From the NCBI RefSeq assembly GCF_042984175.1, contig NZ_CP155569.1, positions 372,001-436,000 on the forward strand: a DNA stretch of 64,000 bases. Reading direction: 5' to 3'. The notes under the pieces were generated by a model. The model was given only the letters and a program-made list of their open reading frames with translations, had not been told where the DNA came from and did no database searches. Below are positions 1 through 11,766 of the stretch, piece after piece. Numbering within the stretch: position 1 is the first letter of the stretch; each line of letters opens with the position of its first letter. This DNA is from Mycoplasma_N cavipharyngis. Lineage in GTDB: Bacteria > Bacillota_I > Bacilli_A > Mycoplasmatales > Mycoplasmoidaceae. A program made the translations under genes and the position numbers.

Positions 1-996
1 ATTCATCTGTTTAATCTCTTCCTCACTCAAATACCCCGTATTTTTCTGATTCATCCCATAACTACTAAAATTACCAATCACCCTAATTTGATTATGAGAA
101 GCACTAATAGTTTTTAGTGCTGGAAAATTAGTAAAATTAACATTAGGAAAATAGTGTAATTGATTATCATCAACTTTAAGTGTACCAATCCCATCATATA
201 AAATGTGATAATTAACTTTTTGAGTAATTGGATCAGGTTTAACACTTGCAACAAGATTGTAAATGCCAAGACCCCAGCGAATATAAGGATTAAAAATTTC
301 AGCAATACTAGTTAAGTTGTTATTTGATAAGTCTAAAGTTAAGTTGGGCTTGTTGAGTGCATTAAATCAGTCATCTCGACTGAAACTAGTTTGTTTAGAT
401 TGATTAGTTGAACTAGTTCAGCCTAGAGTGGAGGCAATTGCTTGAGCAATTGCAGGTGTTGGGAATAGTTTGGATAATTTGTTGCCACTTGTTTCAATTT
501 TAGGTCATTGGTCATTAGCAAACAACCCAGGTGGGGGTGCTTGTTTAACTAGTTTGACTTTTTTAGTACTTTGATCATAATGAACATATCTTAAGTTGAT
601 ATAGTCATAGGCGTTGGCAGATAAAGTATTATCAACTGAGTTTTTCACACTTGTTGACATAGTGATAATGCCTGTAGGTGGATTTTTTTGAGTGAATGAT
701 AAACCATTGGATTTAGTTGATTTATCTTGCAAGGTGGAGATGTCTACACCTAAAGGAAGTGATGAAGATGAATTTCCTACTTGTCCTTGCTGATAAGCTA
801 GAACTCGTGCTTGACTAGGAGCTAGTTGCTTTTTAGTTGTTGTGTTGTTTTTGACTTGCTGGTATATGCTAATACTACTTGTAGCACAAATAATGACTGT
901 TAGGATGTAGCCTAAAGTTTTAGTTAGAGATGGTTTGGAGGGGGTGTAGGTGAACAAAAAATTTAATATTTTTATTAAAAAACCAAATAAAACCAA
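1..996 (-). CDS. Leucine-rich-repeat membrane protein, C-terminus cut by window edge
   Basis: The reading frame starts at a TTG (994-996) about eight bases after an AGGA box and runs off the left edge with one TGA-Trp codon per few hundred bases. Residues about 27-43 form one hydrophobic helix following a basic stretch, so the rest is probably outside the membrane. From about residue 219 there are leucine-rich-repeat units such as LDLSNNNLTSI, and later LKVDDNQLHYFPNV and LKTISASHNQIRVIG, typical of surface-exposed binding or adhesion proteins. I cannot name a family member or ligand. Base composition is odd: three 60-base lines (241, 481, 721) hold 21, 28 and 23 G+C against 10 in line 1561 of the neighbouring lipoprotein. 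That suggests a transferred or unusually constrained gene. No ATG start exists in frame. Confidence 0.7.
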
Positions 997-1164
997 ATTT
1001 AATTTTCCTAAATTATCTTTTATTAATTAAATAGCAAGTTATTTAAGTTTTTTAATCTTAGTGCTAAAATGGAATCAATAACATTTTTCATTTAATTTTT
1101 TGAATTTTTTTAACTAATTAATTGAAAAAGATTTCTTAATTAATATGAAATTTAAAAAATTAAT

Positions 1165-4100
1165 ATGAAATTGAAAAAAAGTTTAAAAAAACAAATTTTT
1201 TTATCAGCAACACTAGGATTAATTTCTACTAGTGTATTATCTGCATGTGCACCTAATTACAATAGTTTAGTTCGTTCTAAAACGAATTTAACATCTAATC
1301 GAACTAATAATCAATCATTATTACCAAACCTACCACCATTAAATAATGATAATAATAATTCAAATAATAATAATAGTAATAATGGTACATTAGATGATGT
1401 TTTAAGTGGTAGTGATGAAACTAAGTTAAATTTTTCTAACAATTTTTATCAAACAACTAAATTTCAAAGATCATCTGATATTGATCCTAGATTTCAAGGG
1501 TTTGATTCTGATTTAAATCCTGAATATATTTTAAAAGCACCAAAATATAAAAATATTATTACTAATTTATCTAAAGAGCAAATTAGAAATGATATTTTAG
1601 ATAACTTAAAATATTTAGTTTTAACTAATAGTAAAATTAAAATTGATTTTACTAATTTAAAACTTGATTTTCAGCTTGTAAAATCTAATGATAATTTATT
1701 AATTAAAAACTTTAAATTAGTTTTTAGTTTGTACAACCAAAATAATCAATTATTAAATTTATTTAATAGTGTAATGATTCCTGCCTTTGCACTAACTCAA
1801 GTAGTGATTCAGTTTAATCAAGCACACATTAATCCCAACTTGAAAAAAAATAATGCTTCAGATGGTAAAATTGATCAATTTTTTTCAGCCTGAACTGTTG
1901 ATAGTAGTGAAAATAATATTAGTGCTAAATTAAATAATTTAAAAGTTGTAGTTGGTGATAATAACAACCAAATTTTACAATCAAGTTCAGTTCAATCAAA
2001 CTTGAGTTTTGTTGAACAAACATTACATCATTTAGATTTTATTTTTGCTCGTAGTTTTGCTTTAAACACTTACTATACAAGACTAACTACTGGCTTTGAT
2101 TTTGCTAAGTTAAATCAAGAAACAACTAAAAATATTAGCAATTTAACTTCTCAAGAAATTAAAGCCGATTTAAATCATAGTGAAATTAATTTAACAAAAA
2201 TTTATTATGTTAATTTAGTTAAAGATATTTACAACATTCTAAAATATTTCTCAATTAAAAATGTTTCTCAAAATGATGGTAAAACTTATTCATTAATTGA
2301 TCTAATTTATAATGAAACAACTTTAGCAGGAAGAAAAAAAATATTATCAGGTTTTGGCATTCCATTAACAGCAATTAATTTAATTGCAAGTATTTTTGAT
2401 CAAAGTGATAAACCTAGTTTAGATGATATTTATGCTTTTATTGAAACTTTTGTTGATTATGATTTAGCAAGTTTTATTTATGATCATCTAAAAATTCGTT
2501 TAGACTGAATTAAAGATCCAGTGATTAATAATGAAATTCCTAATCAACCTAGAGTTTCTTTAAAATACATTAAAACAGTTGAATTAGATCAAGATTTAAC
2601 TATTAAATTAAATACTATAACTAATGATTCAGTTACTACTACAAATAATGATGCAACTGATGTAACAATAACTGAAAATAATGAACAAAAACCAGAACGA
2701 AAATATAATGTTAGCAAAGTATTAAATTTAAAAGTAATTTTAGGCGCATTTGGTCTTGATGTAAGTGATAATAAAAACCCTTTAAATTCAATTATCACAA
2801 GTGTTGCTAGTGATTTGGATTTAAGTAACTTAAACATTCCTAAAGGAACAAAAATTAGTACAACTTATGAAGTGAAAGATGGTAATTTATCACTTTATAT
2901 GGCAAAAACATTTGATCATAAAATTGCTAATAATTACACTTTAGGATGACAAGTTGATCAAGTCCATTCTTCAACTGATTTATCAGGATTATATCAATTT
3001 TTAATCCCATTTTTCAGTCAGTTAAATGCTGTGCAAACTAAGATTAGTAATAAAAATCTTTTTGCTGCGGAAGGTATTTTAAAATTAGTTGACAAAGTTA
3101 AAAAATTTGATCTAAAAGCATTGTTTGAAATTTTAACTTATTTTTATGTGCCTAATTCACAATCAAAAAATACTAGATCTAAAAATTGAATTACTAAAGA
3201 AGGTTTAAATGATAATGATCTAGAAAAAAGAGTGGAACGTCCTGTTGAAAAATTTTTACGTTTACTATTAGCAAAAAAATTTGAATTTTCTAATTCACAA
3301 ATTACAGCATTAGTTTCCAATGCTTTTTATGATCTGCCTGAGACAATTAATGATCAACCACTTTATACTGAAACTAATTTAAAATCTAAAGTTGATTCAC
3401 TTGTGCCTAATTTAGATCAAAGTCAAAATCAAACTGTTAAAATTAGAGCAAAAAGATCGACTGTCGATTTGACAGATTTAGGTCAATTTGATGATGAAGC
3501 AATAGATGGTGAAGAAATTGATTTATTAGGAGGTGAGGAAGAAATTGATTTATCAAGTCCAATTGAAGATGAAATAATAGATGATAGTCAAACAGACCAA
3601 ACTAATGATCAACAAATAGATGAAACAACGACAACTTTAGCAAATCCAAACAACACAATTTCTTCAAGTTATACTTCAAATGATCAATTAAATTTAAACC
3701 AATTAGTAGCTAGTGCTAAACCAGGAGTTTTATTAGAAGATATTTCAAATAAATCCAATCAAAACCAAACTAATTTGCAACTAATTTGAAAATTAAGTGA
3801 TCAAAAATCTTTGGCTGATAATTATCAAAATTTCTATTCAAATACAACAGCATCTATTAATGGTACTACTCGAAATAATCAGTATGAAAAAATCATTAAA
3901 ACAATTACTAAAGACGGTGATGTTGTTGATCCAACAAACAATGCAACAAAACCTGATTTATTGAATAAATTTGAAACTGCTGCGATTGCAAGTTATAGTA
4001 ATCCACTAAATACTTATTTAAAACCATACGTCTCAATTTTTCAATTACCGTTGTTTAGTGTATTTAATGAAATTTTACAAGGTGATTTTGCTCAAGGACA

Positions 4101-4368
4101 TGCATTAGATTTTTCTAAGAATGTTAAAAATGCATTAAAAGGATTAATTAGTACAGTTGTTTCATTAAACCCCTATTTAGTTTCAACCAATTATCCCCTA
4201 AATCCTGATCAAATTGGAATTTTAAAAGATAATAAATATAGTACTGAATTAGAAGATCGTCAAACTAGTGTAAGTAAATTTATTGCTCCTAAAACTGATT
4301 TTGGTAAAGTGAAATTTCCTAATAAAAATGAAATTACTCAAGAATTTATTAAATCTTTACTTGGATAA
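1165..4368 (+). CDS. Large surface lipoprotein, 1067 aa
   Basis: The N-terminus has a basic Lys-rich start, a hydrophobic segment and the lipobox VLSAC with the lipidated Cys at residue 28, so this is a membrane-anchored exported lipoprotein. An Asn-rich low-complexity linker follows (residues about 45-75). The body contains several predicted helical blocks and a strongly acidic stretch around residues 770-810 rich in Asp and Glu. Five in-frame TGA codons read as Trp join what would otherwise be six fragments in one frame ending TAA TAA. No Shine-Dalgarno box is visible. The start lies in a near-perfect 20-base tandem duplication (1141-1180), giving two ATGs of which only the second is open. 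I do not recognise the family; very large lipoproteins of this type are common mycoplasma surface antigens. It is followed by a terminator. Confidence 0.88.
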
Positions 4369-4393
4369 TAAAAAAATAATAAACAAATTCAAT

Positions 4394-4440
4394 AAACACC
4401 TTTTTAATTTTGAATAATTTATCTTAAAAAGGTGTTTTTT
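4394..4440 (+). terminator. Rho-independent terminator after the large lipoprotein gene
   Basis: Inverted repeat AAACACCTTTTTAA (4394-4407) with TTAAAAAGGTGTTT (4424-4437), followed by a T run. It lies 25 bases after the TAA of the lipoprotein gene. Confidence 0.85.
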
Positions 4441-4663
4441 TGATCAATATTATTAAATAGTTGTATCAACAACAAAATCCTATTTAATAAAAAATCAATT
4501 CTAAAATAATTATTTTTTAGTATATAAAAATTATTTGTATATCAAATTAAAATTATGATATTAATTATATAATTATATGGTTGCTTATATTTAATTTTTT
4601 ATAACAACCATTAAATTTGATTATTCTTATTTTTATTAATTTATATAAAAAAATTTAATTCCT

Positions 4664-6425
4664 GTGAAAAATATTTTTAAAATTTCTTTATTAAAGAAAA
4701 AACTAGTATTCTTTCAATTGTTTCTGTTGTTTCAATTATTTCATTATCTGTTAGTTTGCCAATTATTTTAAATAATAATAAAAAATTTACAATTAATACG
4801 ATAAATTCAAATGATGATGAGTTAAAACTTACTGATAATCATTCAATTTCTCAATCATTTAATAAAAAAATATTTCAAGATAACAATAATGAATTTATTT
4901 ATGATAAATTTTATATAAAAAATTTTGAAAATTATTCTTCGATTATTTCTTTAACAGAAAAAAATAACTTAAAATTTCAAAAATTAAATGAAACTATTTT
5001 AAGTAATAATATAAATTTAGATTGAAAATCTGAATCAAATGCTTATAAAGTTTATTATTTATTAAACATTATTTTGTTTCAAAGTAAAGTTTCAGAAATA
5101 GAAATTGAAAATTATTTAAATCAATTTTTTGATAGAACAAAAGAAAAATTTATTTTTTCCTCGTCTTTAGATGAAGCAACAAATTTTCATATTTTTACAT
5201 ATTTTTATCGTTTATTTAAAAAATATAATTTAAATAATCTAATTAATAAATTTAAATTTAATGAAAATATTAAAAATTATTTAAATAAATTAAACTTTAA
5301 TTCTCCAGATCAATTTAATTCAATAAATAATACAGATTATTTTTTAGGAATTGAATATTACATTTTAGCGTTTTTATCTTAATCAGATTTCAATCAACTT
5401 ATTGGATCTAGAAAAAACGATTTTTTAAATTGATCAAATATATGAGCTGATTTTTATAAGCAAAAAATCGAATCTGAAACTAAAAAAGAATTATTAGATA
5501 ATATTATTTCAAGCGCTGTATTCTTTTTAGAAGAAATTAAATTGAATAATTCTGTAAAATTTAATATGTTAGAGCAATTAATTTGATCCAAATTTAAAGA
5601 TCATGTTATAAAAAATTTTAGTTCCGATTTTTCTGATTTATATTTTGATGTTTTCAAAAAAAATATTGAAAACGATACTCAATTATTCGAACAAACAATT
5701 AATCGTTTAATTAATAAAATTAAAAATTTTGAAAAACTTTATTTACCTAATTATAAAAATTCTTATTATTATTTATTTTTAAATAATAAACCAACAGAAA
5801 CAATTAGAAATTATTTTTTTAATTTTAATATCAATAAAATTAATTACAACAATACAAATCCACCAAAATTTTTAATAGATAGTTTTTATTAGTTAAAAAT
5901 TGCAAAAAAATTAAATATTAATTTAGATTTCAATATTGTTAACTCATAAAAAAACAAATTGATTTTTTTGTTAATAACAATAATAATTTATTGATTGATT
6001 CATTATTATTGAATTTATTAAATTATCTAACTTTAAATTTTATAGAATATAAATTTGATATTTATAATTATTATGTAAATTCTGTTAATCAAAGATTAAA
6101 TCAAGAAATAGACAATAATAATAATAATAATAATAATTTTGAGCAAATGACAATGTTAAAAATTAGTCATTATCTGAAAAACAATCAAAAAAATCAACTT
6201 ATTTTTAATAATATCTCTAATTTATTAAATCAAAAAAGATATTCGATTAATAATATTGAAGACTATTATTTTATTTATCAAACTTTAAAAGATTTAAATT
6301 ATCAAAATTTAGTAAAAATTTTTATAAAAAATAATTCATTAAATAAATTTAAAGAAAATAATTTGAAATCTGAAACTGATTTATATCATTTTTTATATTT
6401 AAAAAATGATACTGTTAATAAATAA
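4664..6425 (+). pseudogene. Decayed gene for a long exported or surface protein
   Basis: Coding character continues for 1.76 kb but the frame is broken repeatedly. A GTG at 4664 opens a signal-like start (KNIFKISLLKKK). The hydrophobic segment ILSIVSVVSIISLSVSLPII continues only in the next frame, so one base is missing or gained in the A-rich tract near 4690-4700. TAA stops interrupt the frame at 5380-5382 and about 5947, and TAG at about 5890. A second shift near 5950-5990 restores an open frame (from 5991) that ends at 6425. Between the stops the translation is continuous and similar in composition (Asn, Lys, Ile, Phe, Tyr rich), as expected for a recently inactivated gene. No lipobox Cys is seen. 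It was probably a relative or partner of the upstream lipoprotein, but I see no clear similarity. Sequencing error could explain one lesion, not all. Confidence 0.75.
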
Positions 6426-6470
6426 ATTTTTTTAATAATTTTAAATAAAACATATTCACGAATTAAATTT

Positions 6471-6510
6471 AAATAAACACTCTATTAATTAAAATGGAGT
6501 GTTTATTTAT
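6471..6510 (+). terminator. Hairpin terminator between the decayed gene and the ABC exporter
   Basis: Perfect 12-base inverted repeat AAATAAACACTC (6471-6482) with GAGTGTTTATTT (6497-6508). The following T tract is weak. Confidence 0.65.
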
Positions 6511-6584
6511 TAAAAAAGATAAAATATTAAAAATATTCAACTAAAATATTTTTTATAATTTTTATAATCAAAAGTTTTTATCAA

Positions 6585-8798
6585 ATGTTAGAAATAAAAC
6601 AATTAACTAAAATAATTAATAATCAAGAGATCTTTTTAAATTTAAATTTAAAAATTCCTAATCAAAAAATGACTTTTATTATTGGTCGATCAGGTTCGGG
6701 AAAAACAACATTATTAAATTTAATTGGTAAATTAGATCAAGCTAATACTGGTTCAATTAAATGAAAAAATGATCAAAACCATTTTGATTTAGATTATGAA
6801 GTCGATTTTATTTTTCAAAACTATAATTTAATTGACAATTTAAATGGTTATGAAAATATTAGTTTGTCTCATAATATTCAAAATAAAACAATAGCATTAA
6901 ATAAAATTTTAAAATGAGCCAAAATTGTTAATTTAAATCATTCATTATTAAAAAAACCAGTAAGATTTTTATCTGGTGGTGAAAAACAAAGAGTTGCCAT
7001 TTTAAGGAGTTTAATTTCTGATGCTCCGATTTTATTAGCAGATGAACCTACTGATAATTTAGATTATCAAAATGCAGAAATTATTTTTCAAATTTTTAAA
7101 AAAATTACTAAATATAAAACAGTAATTGTAGTTTCTCATGATCAAGATGCTGCATATAAATATGGTGATTACATTTTTGATTTACCAGAAAAACAAATGA
7201 TGATTAATAAACAAAAGCAATTAGTAAATCATCTAATTGATTCACAATTAGTTTTAGAATCTAATAATGAACCATTATCCAATCAAAAATATAAGTATTT
7301 AAAATGAAAATTATTACCTAAATTTATTTGATCAGATTTCAAACGAAAATGAATTAGTATTATTTTCACGATCTTAACTATTGTCTTATCAATCTCAAGT
7401 TTAGCTAGTTTTTTTACTATTAATCAAAAAAACAATAATAGCAATTTTAATAATGCATTTGTGACATTAGTCGATCAAGGTATGATTACTTTAAATTCTA
7501 ATAATTCAAATATTACCGAACCAATTTCACCAACATTAATTAATAAAATTAAAAACTTAAAATTTGTTGAACATTTAATAAATCAAATTCCTAAAATTGA
7601 TTTATTAGTTAGTGATAGCTCAAATAATCCAATTATTATTCCAGTCACAGATTATCAATTAATTGAACCAAATCACTTTTTTCAAAAAAGATTAACATAT
7701 AATGATTTAAATGGAGCAAATTTAATTAATAATGACCAAATTATTTTGGCAAGTTCAATAATTAAACAACTAAAAATGTTTAATTTAAAAACTAATAATA
7801 CAATTACATTAGGCAATTACAATAATATAACAGTTGTAAGAGCAAATGTTTATGATCAAAATCCTTTTTTTGATTTCAATCAAAAAAATATTAGTTTTAT
7901 TACTCTTAACTTATATCTTGAAATATTAAAAGATTATTTCGCTAAAAAGACTAATGATTTTAGTTTAGTTGATTCAAATCAAGAAATAAATTTTTCACTA
8001 TTAACTAATAATGATCAAGATTTAATCATTAATAATAATGATTCGATTAATGGTTTAAAACCAATTAATATTAATGAAATTGTAGTTAGTAAAAATTTTT
8101 TTGAAAGCAATAATTTACAACTAAATCATAATTATTTTTTATCAGGTTTTGCTAATAATCACCCAATTAAAATAGTAGGAACAATAAATGATAATAACAA
8201 TAATTTAGTTAGTATTAAAACAACTTCAGAAACTCTAAAATTATGAAAAACAATAAAACCTGATGGGATTACTTTTTATTTTAAACCCAACTTTAGTAAT
8301 AGAGAAATTGATGCTGCAATTAAAGCAATCAATCCTCAATTAAATGTTCAATATACAGCTAGTAAAGTGTTAAATGATATTAATTATGATAATTATATTA
8401 ATCAAATTATTTTTTTAGCAATCGCCTTTATATTTTTATTTATTTCATTAATTACTATTTTAGGTTTTGCAAAATTTTTAACTGATAGTAAAACTAAAGA
8501 ATTAGGAATTTTAAAAATTCTTAAAATGCCATTTTCGCTTGCTTTAATTTATCAGTTAAGCACATTTATTAATATTTTTATTATTGGATTAATTAGCAGT
8601 TTACTTATTAGTTATCCAGTTTATCTTTTATTAAATAGGATTGTATTTAATGATTCATTGAACCAACAAAATTATTTGAGCTATTTCTTTTTATTTTTAT
8701 TTATTAGTGGATTGATTATTTTAATAATTGGTAGTTTATTTTATGCTATTATTATCTGATTGAAGTATCGTAAAAAAACAATTGAATTATTAACATAA
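6585..8798 (+). CDS. MacB-type ABC exporter: ATPase fused to FtsX-like permease (first paralogue), 737 aa
   Basis: The N-terminal 215 residues are an ABC ATPase with Walker A GRSGSGKTT, signature LSGGEKQRVAIL, Walker B ILLADEPTDNLD and switch His VVSHD. A single transmembrane helix (about residues 256-275) is followed by roughly 330 mostly extracellular residues, and then three transmembrane helices (about 604-735) with the FtsX/MacB-like pattern GFAKFLTDSKTKELGILKIL. This four-helix fused layout belongs to the MacB/LolCDE-like mechanotransmission family, which moves lipoproteins, peptides or antibiotics outward rather than importing substrates. Seven or more TGA-Trp codons are in frame. The second exporter starts 35 bases downstream and is clearly paralogous. 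Substrate unknown; the location next to lipoprotein genes is suggestive only. Confidence 0.9.
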
Positions 8799-8833
8799 TT
8801 TTATTTTTTAAAAAGAATTGTCTATCAACAAAT

Positions 8834-11088
8834 ATGATCAAAATTATCAATATTAGTAAAACTATTAACAATAACAAAATTTTAAACAAAATTAATTTAA
8901 CAATACCTGATCAAAAAATGTTTTTTATCATTGGTCCTTCAGGCATTGGTAAAACAACTTTATTAAACATTATTGGTCAAATTGATCAAGAATATTCTGG
9001 TGATATTTTTTATTGCAATCAATCTGATCAAAATAAAACAAAATTAAAATCAGCATTTATTTTTCAAGATTTTAATTTAATGAATGAGTTAAATGGGATT
9101 GATAATATCAAATTAGTTCACAATATTAATGGTAAACAAATTGATAAACAAAAAATTATTGATGCTGCAGAAATTGTTGGTTTAAATCCAAAAGATTTAG
9201 TAAAACCAGTTAAATTTTTATCAGGTGGTGAAAAACAAAGAATTACTATTTTAAGAAGTGTTTTAAGTGAAACTAATGTTATTCTTGCAGATGAACCAAC
9301 AGGAAATTTAGATCAAAAAAATTCTGATCAAATTTTTCAAATTTTGAAAAAAATTAGTAGTAAAAAAACAGTGATTGTTGTATCTCATGATTTAAAAGCT
9401 GCACAAAGATATGGTGATTATATTTATAATTTAGCCAATAATGAATTGCAAACAAATAAAATTGATAATCAAAATAATCAAATTACCACATTAAATTTAT
9501 TTGATCACAAAAATGATTTAAAAAAACATTTTAAATATAAATTAGCACCTTTATTTAAGTTAGTGATTTCAGATTTTCATAAAAAAATCTTAGCTTTATT
9601 TACTGTTATTTTTTCATTATTTTTAAGTTCTTTAACATTTTCATTTGCTTTTAATTTTTCAAATGTTAGTATTGCTACTAATGCTCAAAATGTTCTTAGT
9701 GCTAATTTAGATGCAGGCATTATTAGTAAAAACAATATTAGTGTTGATAATGATATTGATAAAATTAAAAAATTATCGGGAATTAAAGAAGTTATTGGTG
9801 ATGATAATTATGGCAAGATTTTATATGTTAATCATAAAAGTCAAAAATTCAAAATTAATTATCAAACAATTAATTCAAATCTATTTTTTCAAGAACGATT
9901 AAACAAATTAAATATTGTTGGTAATAAACAATTAAATGATCATCAAATTATTATTGGCGCTGATATTGCTAAAGAATTAAATATTATTGATCCACAAAAT
10001 CAAGAAATAAGTATTCAATATGGTAGAAGTGCTAGTAATTCTACTAAATTACAAGTAGTAGGAATTAATCATTCAAGTAATTTTTCAAATCATTATGATT
10101 CATTTTTAATAAATAATTCAGTTCAAAATATTATTAATTTAGAAAATCCTACAATGAATGTTTCAGATCCAAATGATCCTATAAATAATGATTCTAAAAT
10201 TAATAAAGTAAGTGCAACAATTTCTGCTTTTTATATTCAAGACAATGTTGTTAGATCATCAGGTATTGTTTATAATGAATCTTATTCATTGATAGATAAT
10301 AATGAAGTTATTATTGAAGGTAAAAAAATTAGTAATCAAAATGAAATTTTAGTACCTAATAACCATAATTTAAAAATTAATCAAGAATATTATTTAAATG
10401 TAAAAACTAATAATGTTGATAATGCTATAGTTGTTAAAGTCGTAGGAAAATATCAAACTAATTCAACTGATAAAACTAATGATCCAATCAAAATTAATCA
10501 AAGTTTAAAAAATTATTTAGAATCTTCACATTTAAAAAATTTACGTTTTTATTTTGATGCTAATTTAATTAAAAATTTAAATCAATTTCAAACAAATTTT
10601 CAAAAACAATTAAAAGAAATTAGCCTTTTTTATCAAGTTTCTTTTAATGCAACAGAAGTGATTAAAACTGCTTTAAATCAAAATTCAATCACATTGACTT
10701 CATTAGGGTATATTACTTTTGGATTAATTTTATTGTCAATATTTTCTATTATTACTTTTGGCTTTTTATTATCTAATTCTAAAATAAAAGAAATTGGATT
10801 ATTAAAATCACTAGGAGCTAAAATCAAATTAATTTTTAGTTATCATTTAGGCACTTTTTAAGTGCTTTATTTATTGGCATTACTAGTTCTTTAATTTTAG
10901 TATATCCTTTTCTTCAATTATTGAAATTAGCTTTAACTAATTTTTCTAGTAGTTTAAATTTTTCAATTACTGGACTTTATCAAGCAACAGCAATTTTTTG
11001 AGGTGTTGTTATTCTTGTTGGTTTAATTATTTATAGTTTAACTGCTATTTATCAATACAAAAAGAACACGATCAAATTACTTAAATAA
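8834..11088 (+). CDS. MacB-type ABC exporter, second paralogue, frameshifted near the 3' end
   Basis: Same architecture as the upstream gene: Walker A GPSGIGKTT, signature LSGGEKQRITIL, Walker B VILADEPTGNLD, one helix after the ATPase, a large extracellular domain, then FtsX-like helices with ETGLLKSLG-type motif (here KEIGLLKSLG). The first frame stops at TAA 10859-10861, inside the permease domain. The missing two helices continue immediately in the -1 frame (LSALFIGITSSLILVYPF onward) and end KLLK at 11086-11088. The break sits in a run of five Ts (10855-10859); six Ts would restore one continuous frame of about 751 residues. Either the gene is inactivated, or it is phase-variable, or it is rescued by slippage. 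The listed coordinates cover both frames. Confidence 0.82.
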
Positions 11089-11766
11089 TTATTGATTATC
11101 ATTCCAAACAAAAGCACATTTTATTTTCAAAATAAAATTAATATTAATTAAATTTCTAGTTATTTTGTTTAATTTAAAAATTTAAACAAAAAAATTCTTA
11201 TTATTAACATTTAGATTTTAGAATTAGTTTTAATTTAATTGAATTTAAGTTTAGGTGAACAATCAGCAATACTATTAAATAAAAATATTAATCTTATTGA
11301 TAAAACAAATAATGAAATAAAATTTAATTTATTAAACAAATTTTGAAGTTGTTCTAGTATCTCTAATAAACTATACTAATCCACTTTAATTCTAATAAAA
11401 TTGCCTATTTAAAAATGATCAATATGATAATAAATTTTAGAAGATTATCAAATTACTGTTATTAAATTTAATTACATTTAATAATTGATTTAAGTTAAGT
11501 TAATCTAATTAATGAATGATTATTAAAAAATATCGATTGAATTGATTGCTTAAATTTATTAGTTAATTATTAAAGCATAAAACAATAATTAGATGAATTT
11601 AATAAAATACCTTTTTTAATTTTTAATTAATGTGCTAATTGTATTAATAAGCATAAAAGCCTATTCAATAAAACATCTTTTAATTATTTGTTTGATTGAT
11701 TAAAAAAATCACTGCATGAAACAAAACAGTGATTTTTTTAATGATTAAGATAAAAAGGTAATTTTA
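11089..11766. other. 678-base gap with a possible gene remnant
   Basis: Very AT-rich with no complete gene. The plus strand has one 45-codon open stretch (11242-11379, SLGEQSAILLNKNINLIDKT and onward, TGA read as Trp) without a start, possibly the debris of a third relative of the neighbouring genes; this is weak. The right end carries the bidirectional terminator listed next. Confidence 0.4.
11702..11739. terminator. Bidirectional terminator
   Basis: Perfect 13-base inverted repeat AAAAAAATCACTG (11702-11714) and CAGTGATTTTTTT (11727-11739). It gives a T run on both strands, and serves the minus-strand gene ending at 11767 and anything entering from the left. Confidence 0.85.

Noticed and set aside
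1894..2001. Lipoprotein and many other genes ending at internal TGA codons
   Set aside because: TGA is Trp here: a UCA tRNA-Trp is present, conserved Trp positions in ribosomal proteins are TGA, and the frames continue with conserved sequence. These are not premature stops.
2589..2837. Open minus-strand frame across the lipoprotein gene
   Set aside because: It lies wholly antisense to the well-supported lipoprotein, has no ribosome site, and its composition is the mirror of the sense gene.
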